NCBI GenBank assembly: GCA_030549335.1
Contig: CM060188.1
Span: 70,896,696 to 70,960,695, forward strand
DNA length: 64,000 nt
Source of the DNA: Pontederia crassipes
Taxonomy: Eukaryota > Streptophyta > Magnoliopsida > Commelinales > Pontederiaceae
Reading direction: 5' to 3'
Each line of letters opens with the position of its first letter. Position 1 is the first letter of the stretch. Made by a program: the position numbers and the translations under genes. The notes under the pieces are model-generated. The model ran no database searches. It was given only the letters and a program-made list of their open reading frames with translations, and was not told the origin of the DNA. This document shows positions 14,027 through 27,359 of this stretch, one piece after another.

Positions 14027-17000
14027 TCACAAAGGCAGAATAGATCTTGAGTTGTGGCGAGCGTTATTTCGGCCAAGACCCAAACCCAATCCAACAGGGG
14101 CCGCATCAGATTTACTGGTGTTGTGACTGCATTTCGACGAATGTACATGTTCCTGTGGTTTGGAATTTTTGTTCTGAACGTCACCACAAGCATGGCCGTT
14201 GCAACCACCATTATGCCGATGATTCTCTCCATTCTGCAAAATTGAACTTGTCATCTGAATCATCCCCATTTCTTCAGGAGATGTTGGTTCTGGAAGTTCA
14301 ACATCTTCATTGTAACCGTTTATCAGGAAGTCTGAACAGTTCTTGCGAATGCCATGATCATAAGGATTCCTGAATCGACCCCCAGGACCTCTAAGATAGC
14401 TGTAGCGCATTGAATTCGCCATTTCATTTGTTGTTATGTTCCGTGAAATCTGAAAAGGAATCATATTTGGAAGGTCATCAGAAGGAACATAACAAAGTTA
14501 ATATTGTCAAGATAAGTCAACAAGAACTGCAAAGGTCATTAATATTGTCAAGATATTGTCATCAATATTGTCAAGATAAGTCAACAAAGTTATTCATTTC
14601 TAATGCATGATTGTGGTGGCATCAAACAGGGAAAATGCTCATCACAGAGCAGAACAAATAGGCAGGTCAGCATGAAACTAACAGAGTGACAATCCAATGA
14701 AATTACTCAGCATACCTGTGATGCTTGAACAACTGTTAGAACTGCAACTCCAAAGAAGAGAAAAAAATCCATTACAAGAAACGCTATGGCCCCAGGATGT
14801 TCAGTAGCAGAATGACCAACCCATGCACCAAAAGATGATGGAGAAGGATCTTTGACAATTCCTGAAGCACAAAGATGTGATTTCTATTCAATTCAAGGAA
14901 ATCCACATTATTATTGAAAAGAACACAGAAATATAGCATAGAAAATTGTACGCACTTGTGATGGTAACTGCCCCTGTAACTATCATTGCAGAAACTTCTA
15001 GAACGAGAAAAGTGAAGAAATCCCTCTTATTCTTCTGCAGTTGCAGATCATGGAATCAGATGCCGTGAACAAGAGCATGGAAAGGAAAATCATAGTATTC
15101 ATGACCATAGAAAAATATGAGTTACAAACATTAGAGCACCTTGCCAATACAATTTGACACCCAAGGACAGTGATGATCAAATTGCTCAACACAACGCTCA
15201 CATGTTGAACAATGTTTTGCGCGCACCGGTCTGACAATCTAAGTTTTTTACAGAGAAAAACAAGTCAGGCCACAAGATTGCAATTGTTAAGGGAAACAAA
15301 TTTTCTTGCAAATGGAAGGAAAATCCACCTTGCATGTTGCACATAACTGAGACCAATTCCCAGCCAGCAGTACAGGATGGTTTAATTCCGTCCTCAACAA
15401 GGGTTCCTGAAATATTATGCAGTTAGGTATTGAAAAGCCTTCGGTGGCTCTTAAAAAAAACCTTCAGTAGCTCTTCAAGAAGTTCCTCAATTAAGTGCCA
15501 ACTAAGAACTTCTGTTGTCGATTAAACCAACTAAGAATATATATCATTATTAAGATAAGTCTTTGCTAACTTGTATCTACTACTACTTCCACATGATACA
15601 CTGGAAAAGTACTGGGAATATGACTTTTCTCATCACATAACTAAGTAGAACCCAAGAGAATGATCATTGATGTGCTGGAGCTCATTAGAGATAAAGCAAT
15701 ATGGATATAAACTTATTGTTGAAGTGCAATAAACCAAATTAATTCCATTGATTAAGAAACTTCCTTTATCTCTGAGGTGGACATTGATAAGCCTAACTGC
15801 ATATTATTATTGAATGATAGAGAACACTGAATCAATAATGATGTGTAACACGCATAAATAACATAATGTTCTATAAAATAATGCCGACATAGCCTATGAA
15901 ATTATGCTTAAAACAAAATGAAGCATATGATATGTTCAAGATAATCGAGTTCATAGTATGACAAATACAGTGATCATAGCTAAAGTTTATGGTCCAAGTT
16001 GGAAATTGTAACTCACATCATCTCTAAGATTTTGTGTATCACGTGGATTCCTGTTGATGTAACCAGGATCCTTCCTGAAAGAAAACAGAAGTCTTTAGTG
16101 ATATAGAACAATGTTAACTAAGAACCAAAATTCTTCCTAGACGTTGAACTGACAAGGAATGCAGAAACAGTAAACAAATTAAAAATACAAAATTCATAAC
16201 AATATGGAAGCACAAAAGTACCAAACGCAGCAACATATAAAAGTTATTGCTAAAATCATATAAGCTAACAAATAATTAGCAAAAGAATTCATTTTGTTAG
16301 ACTCTCATAGACAAAGAAATGAATAGAATACCTGCTACACCTATAAAACATGACCAGTCCACTAGTTGCGAGGAAAACTCCTAACCATGCAAAAAATCCA
16401 AAGGTGGCTGTTAATTTCAAAAGATATGGCCCTGCATTCAGAAGAAGAGGAAGTAGAGGGTAAGTCATGTACATAGAAAGAATTTACATAATTGATCACT
16501 GATACTATATGCATCCATCATGACTTACCTGCAATAACTGAATGCATATAGGTAACTAGCATGGCAATTATTACACACCAAAGAGCAGGTGCAAGCCCTA
16601 ATTTTGACAGTTTGCCTGCCCGACCATCACAACGCTTATCAAACACCCTTCTAGCATTTCCCTACAAAACAAAAAAATTATTGCTAAGGGATTGGCTGAT
16701 CTATTCATGACAAAGTTTCATGCCCAAAGAATTTGGTCCTGTTAAATTGTGCTAATCGATTGACAGCTTGCAAAACTCTAAGTAAGAAAAATAAAGGATT
16801 CTTAATTTTTGGGATCGACAGAGTCTTCTTAATAATCTTGCTAAGTTCTGACTGAACAAAAAGATACATGATTGCATAATAAGAACTTCTTGAAAGGATG
16901 CATACACTAAGAATTAATATGCTCACTACATTTAAAACAAAGGTAAGCATTGTGCTGAGTATTATTTCAAATTTTCAATTATTACACACAAAATAGATTA

Positions 17001-20000
17001 AAAAAATACATACAAACACATTAACAGAAATATAATTATCTATTCAAACACATGATACCTACAAGGAAAAAAGCAACTTGACGGTGATTCTTGTCAGAAG
17101 CAAGTTGTGCTGGAGTAAAACCAGTATTATCAGTTATCACCAGGTCCTCCTTCTTTCCAGCTTGGACTAAAACAGTGCAAGCTTCTAAGTTGCCTCGGAT
17201 AGCGGCCCAATGAAGCGGAGTACAGCCTAACCACAACAATAAAAAAGATAATACAGATGTTAAGGCTATAGTTCCAGCTGCTGCAAGCACAGTTGCCTGC
17301 ATGGGTTAATGCCATCTAACTACAGACAGGTGATAAGTGATTTGGAAAGAGCTTTACCCTCTTTATCTTGTCGTCCCCTATAAGCATCAAGAAAAAGGAG
17401 AAGTCGTATGCAATCAGCAAATCCTTTATAAGCAGCCCTATTATCAGAACAAATTGCAAAAGTGAATGATCATTGCAAAACAAAAACATAAAAGATGAAG
17501 CATTCCATTTAAAAATTTGGTTTTATATTATCCGGACTTTCTAAGATGTTTAAAGTACTTTAAGATCAACATAACAACTTAGCTAACAAACTTTAATGAG
17601 TTATAGATAGTAATGAGACTCATAAAAGGTGAAAAATCACAAACTTGGACTTTGGACAAAGGGAAAAAAGAGACGAGCAAATATATTGATGCACCCAAAA
17701 TAACATAAAGACAGAGAAATTGTCATATACCAATGCAGAGGGCTTCTTCCATCATTATCGGGGGTATCCGGATCAGCATTCCATTTTGTGACAATATGGT
17801 AAAGATATGCTGTCTGACCATATTGCGCTGCAACATGGGTAGCCTGAAATGAAAACAAATTTTAAAGAATCTTACTGACCAAGTTAAAACAAATGATCCT
17901 CAACACAGCATGAAGCTGATGCACATATACAATTTAATGTATAGTCCTCCCTTTCTTTCACTCAAAAGTTTAATCTCAGACAAAGATATTAGATTCAACT
18001 ATTCAAGTATCTTTTTTAAGGTAAACACTATTCGAGTATTGAAAGAACTATCTTAATCAACTGAAAATGAAAGAACAACTACTCAGCTAGTGAGCAACCA
18101 ATATCAATTAATGAAGTGCAAGGCAGCGCCTCAAAATGTGGGGGGAAAGGGGGGTTAATAGCATAAATTAGAAAAGGCTTGTTTATTTTTAAGAAATAAC
18201 TAATTTTGTAATATATAAGTTAATTTAAGAGGGCGTCTTTTATTTAATCCAAACAAATTATGTAATATGCTACATACTATTAAGGTTATCAAGGAAATAT
18301 GGTGAAGAGTGGGGAAGGCCCCCATCAAGCATATTATCAGTCTGTCACTGATGAAATCAGCTTTAAAATCTTAATTTGTGTTCCAAAATCCAAAAAAGGA
18401 ATAATTTCCAGGGAAACCTTCCTATCCAACTATCTCAAGAACCTTTAAAAAAAACTATCGCAAAAACCTCTCCAGTTCTTAATATATTCTTTGGAGTAAC
18501 TAGTAAGTAACAAATTTGGTAAGAAACAAAGCAATTAAATTGTTAGGTTCTACTTTTGTGAAAGTGGATCATGTATGAGTATGAACAATAAATAATCTTT
18601 TGTACGAGGAAAAAGGCGGGTAATTATTGCCTTATTGGTTCATTTATGTACTAACTTGTGGTCCCCTTCTATAAACTTTTTATAATTATACAGTATAATA
18701 TACTTTTGCAAGTTCCAAATGGAATTTACCAGCATGGAACAAAAGATTTCAAATTAACTCATTGGCATGGAAAGAGATGGGTCTTAACTCAATGCCTTAT
18801 ATGGTGTATTTGTTACCATTTTTTGTAGACTATTTGTAACGTTTTAAAAAAAAAGGTGTCATTTTCCTAAAGGTCAGGGGCATTTTGGATATTTTTGCAG
18901 GGAAGGTCAGTATAAAAAAAAAGAATAAATGCATCGTCTTCTTCCCCAAGCTGCTACAGTGCCGCGCGAACCCAGCCGCCGCCACCACTTTCAGCCGCGA
19001 TTTCTCCCCCGTCCGGCCACCGTTTTTCGCGGGAGAGGTATCGATGGAAAGAGGACGACGTGACGAACGTTTTGACATATAGTATGCGATGATTGGTCCA
19101 CCGTGCACCACGCAGTGAGAGAAAAACGCGAGGAGGCCGAAAAATCCACCGGCGACGATTCCGGTTCCGACTCGCACCGATCCTTTTCCTAGTGAGTTGT
19201 ACATCATTCTTAGGTCGATTAGGATCATTTGGAGGGGTTTTGATCATGTTTTTGTTCAAATCATATAGGAGGCCGAGATTGGGGTTTTCCGATGAACTTT
19301 TCCGGTGAACAGAAGGTGAACTTCGGTCGAGCTCATCTCGACGTTTTAGTAGGTGCACACATTCGACAAAAAGGAATTAGGTTGCAGTCCGTATAAAATT
19401 GATCGCTAATCTTTTATTTTTAGGTTCATAGGTTTCGGATTCCGATCGTTCTCCGACGACCCTTTCGGCGACTCGTTATCATATCGTGGTTGGTAAGCGA
19501 ATAAGAATGTGCATTTGATTAGATTTCCGTGATGTGAATAAATTTAAAATAACTTATTTTATTTTGGATGAAAAAGACGTTCGACGGCCTTTCGACATTT
19601 TGACGGGTGCGGCGGTGATTTTGGAGAGCGGTGACTTCAGTGGTCGTGGTATGAATGTCGGACAACTGAAAATAATTATTATAAAATAGTTAAGGTTCTA
19701 ATTACGTTTTATTTAAAGTTTGATTGAATTTCGCTTATAGGAGGTTGCTAATCGGAAAGCGATAGTTCGTGGGTTGTTGTGAATTGATTAGGCTGTTACT
19801 AGATGACGAGGCCTATCTTTCCTTTTTGGTAAGTATTATAGCAAATTAATAATGGGACTTGATTTATGATAAGCACGCCGAGCAGTTGTGAATAGTGAAT
19901 TACCAAGTTTATTTTATAATATTAATTAATCAAGTAACGAATATGATAGGTTGTGTTTACTTTTGATTTGGATTCGGACGAGGGGATAATTTGAGGACTC

Positions 20001-22596
20001 GACGAATCCAAGGTGAGGGAACTTATCTCAATTGATATGAATTGCTAAACCCTTCGGGGTGAAGACATTGTTCCATCTGATGTGGAATGAATTTTCGTGA
20101 TAGTTTCCTTCATGCATATTCATATATTTATATGCTTCATATGTGTGTCATCATATGACTTGTGATATTTTATTATGAATTTTGAAAATCCGTCGAAGTT
20201 TATGCTTGTGAAATTGAAGTGAATATTTGATTTTTGAAAAGAAAAATTGTATGATGGTTTCTAATTCTAAATTTCTATTTGGAAACTGCATACATGCATC
20301 ATGTGCATTACATGTAAAAACCCGCATAAGGCGGAGTGTTTTCACCTCGGAGGATTGGCCAACTCTGAGTAGACCGGTTGGGGTCCGATTTGCTCTGTGT
20401 CGATATAGTGACACAAGGAGCAGGTTCAACACCCTGTGTCGATATAGTGACGCGAAGGGTGGAATTAGAACAACCATCCTGTGGCGATATAGTGACACGA
20501 GGAATGGAATGGAAAAAGAAAAGAAAGAAGCTCTGTGTCGATATAGTGACACGAGGAGTGGTTCAACGTCCTGTGGCGATATAGTGACACGAGGGACGAA
20601 ATTAGAACAACCATCCTGTGGCGATATAGTGACACGAGAGGTGGGTGAAGAAGCACTCGACTGACGAGTGATATGGATATCCGTGTTTGATGATGTTCCC
20701 CAAATTTTCATGATGTTATTTTATTATCATACATGTGCATCCATGGCATTCATTTTGGTATGATCATTATTTAAATGGGCTTCATTGAAGAATTGAAAAA
20801 GGTTTGGAATGATTTTTGAAAATAAAGAGGTTGGTGTTTGCTTCGCTGTTTTAAAATTTGAGATAGTTGTTTTACTCACTGAGTTTCTTTATGCTCACTC
20901 CTGTTTATTTTTTTTCAGGTGATGAATGAAAGCTTGCATAGCATGAAATAAGAAATGTAAAAGGGGCTAGGAAATGAGCATGTGTGAGAGGCGTGATTAT
21001 TGAATGGCTAATTTTGTGTTTCATTGAGCTTTCTTATACGGATTTATTACTTGATGAATGTTTTGAAAGATTTTGAAAATGTTGGATAATTGTGTGGAGC
21101 GAGGGACGCTCACGCCATATGGTTTACGAGCGGCTCGTGATTTTGATTCGAGGGACGCTCACTATTTTGGGCATGCGTCCCACGATTTTAGCTATATGAT
21201 AAATTGCCAGTAATGATCTTATAACTGCCTGTGATGATTACAGTTTTGAAATTAATTGTTGAAATGATAACTATATGAATTGTTGTATATGATGTATAGT
21301 CGAATTTACGCATACGTCATGCCGAAATTTTTGGAAATTTCCAGAGTTAGTTTATTTTTGAAACGTTGGTTTCCGTTGAAGTTTTGAATTCAAATTTAAA
21401 CGATTGATTTTCCTGTTTCACCCCTTGTGGCACCAAAAGAAGTCGAAGGACGGCACACTATTTATCCATGTTGCTGGAAATTTTTCCTCTTATGAGTATT
21501 TATCCTCATATGATGTTGATGAGTTTATTACTGCTGACTGTCAGGGTGACTACCAAGTTATGTACATCATGCCCTAGATCAAGATAACAAAGAAACCAGT
21601 GCAGTGGGAATTTTGATATTACATTAAGCAAAAAGGCACATGTTCTTCTACAGGAGGAATACATAAATAAATCAAGCTAGAAGCTGAATATAATTCAGAA
21701 TACGAACAATGCAATATGGAAAGCAGTTCTTTCAGAGATTTTTATATCTTTTGACGAGATCAGAGATTCTTTCTCAGTGATCTGTATAACTCTCTGTATA
21801 GATATCGCGTTTAATCGTCTAATGATTCAATAAAGTAAGGTTTTCCCATGGGCAAAGTAAGTAAATGCGCGCAACCTAAATTTACTAGTAGCTATGAATT
21901 AGAAACAAACAGTAAAATCAAGACTGATAGCAAATGGAGACCCAAAAGATGGGCTAGAAACCTGATAGCCATACAAATCGACCGCATCCACTCGAGCACC
22001 CTCTTTCAGTAGCAGATCAGCAACTTGGATGTGTCCCCGAACAGCACTCCAGTGGAGCGCAGTCTGCCCGGTGTTGTCTGCCATATTTATATCACCCCCA
22101 TGCTGCTTAAACGACAAAATTCATTGTCAATTTTTTACTGTATGTAGTCGAATCGCGATACAAGGTAACATAAAGTTAGATCGATATGAAGATCGAATTA
22201 AACTTCACTTAAAACAGTGTGCACATATGGATGGGCAAAAGAGCAAACATGAAATCCGGAAAGTTCAAATTTCAAGGGAACAATTCTCTACAATTCAGCT
22301 AAAAAGGACGGAGAGGAGAGGAAGGATCACAATACCTCGATGATGTACTGCACGGCGGCGGTGCGGTTGTTCAGAGCGGCCCACTGGAGGGCGTAGTACC
22401 CGACACCATCGGGCTCCGCCACCGAGCAACCGTCGACCTCCACGAGCCGCTGGAGTTTCTCGAGATCCCCGTACGCCGCGGCCGTGTAGACGTCATTCTT
22501 CAAGACTTCCTCCTCCGGCCCCGGCGGGGGAGCGCCTCCACCCAACCCTGCACCCCCATCCCTGACCTCCTCGACCACCTCGATCTCCGACGACAT
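14027..22596 (-). CDS. TIP1: Ankyrin-repeat DHHC protein S-acyltransferase, TIP1/PAT24 ortholog (complete, 13 exons)
   Basis: TIP1 attaches palmitate to cysteines of target proteins at Golgi-related membranes; in Arabidopsis its loss reduces root-hair and pollen-tube growth. Exons: 22336-22596, 21962-22102, 17731-17843, 17358-17437, 17063-17226, 16529-16661, 16332-16431, 16017-16074, 15329-15406, 15140-15238, 14956-15034, 14716-14861 and 14027-14449. Phases agree throughout and give 624 residues, close to the roughly 620 of the Arabidopsis protein. Order: Ala/Pro-rich N terminus; ankyrin repeats, residues about 34-255 (for example [17 protein letters not shown]); two membrane segments in exons 6-7; the cysteine-rich domain with [17 protein letters not shown] and the DHHC catalytic motif at residues 397-400; two more membrane segments in exons 11-12; a histidine- and asparagine-rich cytosolic tail. 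Catalytic residues are intact. Intron 2 (17844-21961) is 4.1 kb and holds an LTR-like insertion. Confidence 0.95.
18800..21480 (+). mobile_element. LTR-like non-coding insertion within TIP1 intron 2 (probable Ty3/gypsy-type solo LTR)
   Basis: This block lies inside intron 2 but opposite to TIP1. It has a TATA-like box (TATAAAAA, 18911-18918) followed by a GC-rich leader-like patch (18950-19030). Several donor and acceptor-like sites follow, then a six-copy tandem array (20397-20635). Next comes a 'CACTGAG ... GCTCACTCC' motif near 20877-20900 and a polypyrimidine stretch ending TTTTTTTTCAGG at about 20919. Plant gypsy LTRs often have this layout. No gag or pol frame is present. Both ends are uncertain and no target-site duplication was found. 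Confidence 0.5.
20397..20640 (+). repeat. Six-copy tandem array with hairpin-forming core
   Basis: The core GTGTCGATATAGTGACAC, or its GTGGC variant, occurs at 20397, 20436, 20481, 20535, 20573 and 20618. Spacings are 39, 45, 54, 38 and 45 bases. The GTGTC and GACAC arms can pair around an eight-base loop. Units with GTGGC break the left arm, and the second copy has GACGC in the right arm. The array has no stop codons on either strand in some frames, which explains long repetitive open frames that are not genes. Confidence 0.85.
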
Positions 22597-22738
22597 CGCT
22601 CCAGCAACGAGCCGGCGCCGCCTCCCCCTCGAACTCGAAACTACCGGAATCCGGCGATGCGGAGGCGGAGGACGGATCAAAATCCAAACCTGTGCAGGGG
22701 TTTCTTTTAATTCAAACTTTTGTTTTGGGGATTTTGGT

Positions 22739-22762
22739 GGGGGGGGGGGGGGGGGGGGGGGG
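22739..22762. repeat. Poly(G) run, 24 bases
   Basis: A homopolymer about 145 bases upstream of the TIP1 start codon. On the TIP1 sense strand it is a C run. It could form quadruplex structures, and its length may be unreliable in the assembly. Confidence 0.9.
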
Positions 22763-23523
22763 TTGTAAGAGACGAACAGAAACGAAGCAAAAGGGAGAGG
22801 AAAGAAAGACGAAGGCGAGGACCCGACGACCGGTTCGGGTTGACCGAATGGGGGTCGGGGGCCGAAGAGGCGGCCAGGGAATGGACCCGGCTTAGAAAAT
22901 GGACCGGTAATACTTTTTTTTTTCTGGAGAAAAAAAACCAAGGGAATAATATTATAATATGTAATTCGGAATTTGAATCTCAAAAGATAATATTTAAAAT
23001 AGATGGAACCTTTCAATATCATATAATTTAAATTATCAAAATATTAACAATCACAAGCATTTGAATTTTTTATCATCACAACGACAACTGTAAGAAATAA
23101 ATTTTAAATAATTAAATTCCTATATTTTTAATAAACACGTTCAATTCTTCACCTCTGGATCCCAATCTCAAATATTATTATTTCTTTTTTTCTCAAATAT
23201 TATTATGGTAAGACCGTAAGAGTTAAAGATGTTTTTTTATTTTCATTTTTCAGAGATCAAATGAGAAATGCCATATATCAGAGTTTTTCTTAATTAATAA
23301 AAAAATAACGATATTTTTCTGTTAATAAAATTATATATATATATATATATATATGTTTCATACACACATTGTCATGATGGTGTGAAATTTAGAGCTGGAT
23401 TTTAATACGAAGAATTTAGTAGTCTTGGTGGTAATGGAAGGAGCGTGGGATTCATATTTGGCTACTTGGAATTGGCGATGGAACAAGCAAGTGGGGGAAC
23501 TACTCAAGATGTGGTGGCCAAGT

Positions 23524-23555
<32 letters not shown>
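23524..23555. repeat. Poly(G) run, 32 bases
   Basis: A second, longer G homopolymer in the same intergenic region, about 930 bases upstream of TIP1. Its true length should be treated as uncertain. Confidence 0.9.
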
Positions 23556-23556
<1 letters not shown>

Positions 23557-26500
23557 GTGTCAGAATGGTAATTAATTAATGCTTGGGAGGATGGTGGATT
23601 TAATGGTGGCTGCACAAGAATTATTTTTGGAATGCAAAGTTTATTGTTACCAATAAGAGCAACAAATATTTTTATGTTCATGTCAACTGGTTTAAGGTTG
23701 AGTTATGTGCTGCTGATGATTAGGGTGACAATAATAATATTATTATTAACAAGTTGGCTCATGGTTTTTTACCATAATTTTATAATTAATTGCAATGATC
23801 TGTTCTTTCATCATTTATTTTCTTTTTCGGTCGTAGAATATGACTAATTACTCTCATTAAATTGATTGAGTCTACAAATCAAATTACTCTCATTATTTTA
23901 GTTTACTTACTCCTAATATATGAATTGATTATCATTTTTATATCAATAGTGGCTTACCACTACATGCTAGTTTTTAATTTTATTTATCTTCTACACTTTT
24001 TTTATTTTATATATATAATTATAAAAATGTCATTATAAAATTAAATTTTACTTTTCCATATTTTATTTTTCAGTTTAGATGTACAATTACACAATTTTTA
24101 CCTTTAATGAACATATATAAAAAAATAATACAACAATGTAGTAATGTACTATATTTTTGTTATTTTTCTATATACTGATTTATTTTATATATGATTAAGA
24201 TAATGAAAAATAGAGAAGACGAGCCTTCTACCACTATTACATAGTTGTCTCTCGGTATTAATAGTTGATTGTTGTAAATTTTGATTTTATTTAATATGAT
24301 ACTAAATATGCAATATTTTATTTTTAGCACAATGAATTTTTTAATTACTATAATCGTGGACGTGGATTACAAGCCGAACCATGTAAATACTTTGTCTTTC
24401 TTATTTATATTTTGACAACATAATGAGAAATTATATAATAAGAAAATAAGGAATAATTCGCTCAAGATTGTAAAAAAATTAAAAAAAACTTACTGGACTA
24501 GTCCAACCCATCTATGAAAAGGTTAAACAATTATTGCACAGTTCGATGTATGTCCGATAAGATAACGATCGATCAGATCTGTCCGATATCCAGTCAATGC
24601 CCAATTGTTTGAATCGATTAGTGGCTCGGTCCGTTAAACACCTATAGCAGCGTTTATATAGCTAGAGATTTAAATTGGTAAATTTCAAACTTTTTAAATT
24701 ATTCAGCCTCATCAACCCACCTTTCCTATCTTTTGTCTAAATTTGTACATGCCTGGTCACATTTTGCACAAATTTGGTCAATGGACCAAATCATGTTGCC
24801 ATTAGCCATTTTATTGCTTCTTCACCTTCCTTTTCCTAACACTTTTTTCAATTTATTTCTTATTTAGTTTTCTTTTCCATATAAGTCATTTTTATGTTTT
24901 ATTATTTACTTATCTTTGTGAGTTGAAGTGGATGGAATCACAAAAAATTATTATTGAAGTTTCAAATTATGCGATAAACATGCATGTAAAACATGTTTAG
25001 CGTATGATTAATGAAGCAAATCAAGTACAAAAAAAGGTTTGATTTTAACTTTACCTTCCATATATATTCATATTTTCTTTAAAATGATTTACTAACTTTT
25101 TTATTTCTTTTGAGATTGTTGTTATCTAATAAATGGTGCAATTCCTTATTATGTTTCTTATAATAACATAACATGAAAGTTTAGGAACCAAATAATTTTG
25201 TTATCCGTGTCTATGTATGTTTTCTTGTAATCAGTTTTTTTTCCTTTTTCTGCTATATTAGTTTTCAGGTAGCTCCTCCTTTTCCCTCTATCTAATGCCA
25301 TCTCAGTCATATTGCTCTCATCTCATTTAACTTTCTCCATCATTTAATCTCATTGTTATTATAGGACTTAACAATGATGTTCTTCATGTGTGTCTCTTAT
25401 CTTATTATTCATCAAATAAAAAATATTTGGACCAGATAAAAAAATTTAAATGAAAATAAATTAGATATCGTCCGCACATTAATAATCTAATGAATTTTTT
25501 TAATGAGGGTCACCTCTATTTTATCTTCACATGTATCGAAATTAAAAAAAAACTACTTTTAATATCCAAAGTTAAAAAGTAAATTTAAGTAATCGGCATA
25601 GTCTTGTAAAAAAATTTCCATACATGCACTTAATAATAAATATTTTTTATATTATTTAAAATTGATCGACCACACAAGATCGTTCCCTAATTATATTAAT
25701 AAAATAAGGAAAATTATATGTGACAAATCACATCTCCTCATTTATGATTCTAATGTACTATTTTGGTATACTAGTAAAGGAAAATTATTTGTCTCATTCA
25801 ATTAACTTTTATACCTTCAATTCCATAGACAATTCAAATAATGAAAACCCACATCTTTTAGTTTTTATCTTAGGATGTCACTATTGTCACTCCAAAAAAA
25901 TGCTATTGTCACTATATTTTACTAGACAAAGGTAACAATGCCCAACACTAATAGAAGAAAGTGACATTCGTGACACCTGACCTTTAAAAAAAAGAAAAAA
26001 AAGAGAGAGGTGGACTCGTTCGTAACTACCCTACATCCACGGAGCAACCATTATGCATACTGTTAAAATGGAAACAAAAAGGGAATCTGAGGCTTTTGTT
26101 TCCATCTCGGTGTCTTGGCCACAGGAGAGGAAAAGGGTGAACGAAGATGCACGTGAAGTCATCGTCAATGAAGGAGACGTCGAAATCGTGAACAGTAAGA
26201 TCAGATCGATTGTTTGCAAAGGTACACAAAAACCCACGAAATCCCTCTTCACGTCGTTTGATTAACAAATTAATTACACGTCCACTTATTGTACAAGAAA
26301 TTACGTGGATACATGAATGTCTCTCGGCTGTCCCCTGCTCCATATATATATTTTGGAATGGTCGTTTAAAAGAATGGAGTTTTATTAAGTAAATAATGGT
26401 ATACACTATGGATATATGAAATTGCACTCTCGCACGAGTTAAAAAGTAGCATGATCATTTTTTTTGCCTGATCGGGTTAATACTCTAGTGAATATCATAA

Positions 26501-26692
26501 TGTTCATTACCAATTCATACTCGTCGTCGTGCCTCCCGTCAATGTGTCCATTAGCTACTAGAATCATAAGACACGCAAGTTTCTTTTCCTTTATCATCTA
26601 CTATGACTTTAATCTCGAAGTTAAATACGATTCCATTCTAATTTGGCACTATGTTGTGATGGTTGATCCCATATAAATGAGTGCAATATAGG

Positions 26693-26975
26693 TGTCGCAA
26701 AGATTTGAACAATCGAACAATTCAGTAGATCAACAAGGAAGAAGAAATCATTGATTCATATCAACACGAATACAAGAAATGGAAGAGGAGGAAAGGAAAA
26801 ATGTGTTCATCTGAAAAATGTCCCAAAAATAGTTGTTAACCGTCTTACAAAAAGTCTTATATATATGTACATAGAAAAGAGAGAAACAGATGACTCGTAT
26901 TGAGAGTGTAGTACAAAGACAAATTGTGCAGTACACAACTCGTTCTAATCACTATGAATTCATAATATTGTAATA
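26693..26975 (-). repeat. Copia 3' LTR
   Basis: It aligns along its whole length with 31460-31752. It lacks 13 bases present in the other copy, where a short GTACA direct repeat flanks the missing segment, as expected for a slippage deletion. Its plus-strand left end reads TGTCGCAAAGATTTG, slightly changed from the other LTR. Confidence 0.9.
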
Positions 26976-27359
26976 CCCCCGGTCAAGTTGGCGGCTGAAA
27001 CAAATCATACAGACCCAACTTGCTAAGAAGGTAATCATGCTGGTGTTTAGACAAAGCCTTGGTTAAGAGATCAGCAAGTTGTTCTGAAGTTGGAATATAA
27101 GACAATTTAATCAGTTTCTGTAAAACACGATCACGAACAAAAAAATAGTCGACATCTATGTGTTTTGTCCGCTCGTGAAAGACTGGATTCTCTGCTATTT
27201 GTAAAGCCGGTCTACTATCAGTGAAGACATGTATTGGAAGAGAAACAGGTAGTCTGAGTTCCTGAAATAATCACTGCAACCAGATTAATTCATCAACTCC
27301 AAGAGCAACGCTACGATATTCTGCTTTAGCTGAGGATCTAGCCACGACATCTTATTTTT

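Larger units (their letters stand above)
22597..26692. other. TIP1 promoter region and AT-rich intergenic DNA
   Basis: The TIP1 leader and proximal promoter (22597-22920) are GC-rich and contain a run of 24 G at 22739-22762. Farther out are an (AT)n run at about 23333-23354 and a run of 32 G at 23524-23555. From 23600 to 25990 the DNA is AT-rich with nothing recognised. A less AT-rich patch at 26026-26430 is open on both strands, matches nothing I recognise, and is not called as a gene. Confidence 0.55.

Noticed and set aside
20397-20640. CRISPR-like look of repeats and spacers
   Set aside because: Spacing is irregular, spacers themselves recur, there are no cas genes, and the DNA is a plant nuclear sequence.
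20151-20711. Long repetitive frames (SLYRHR- and CRYSDTR-type) on both strands
   Set aside because: They arise because the tandem hairpin array lacks stop codons; all frames are similar and none has a family.
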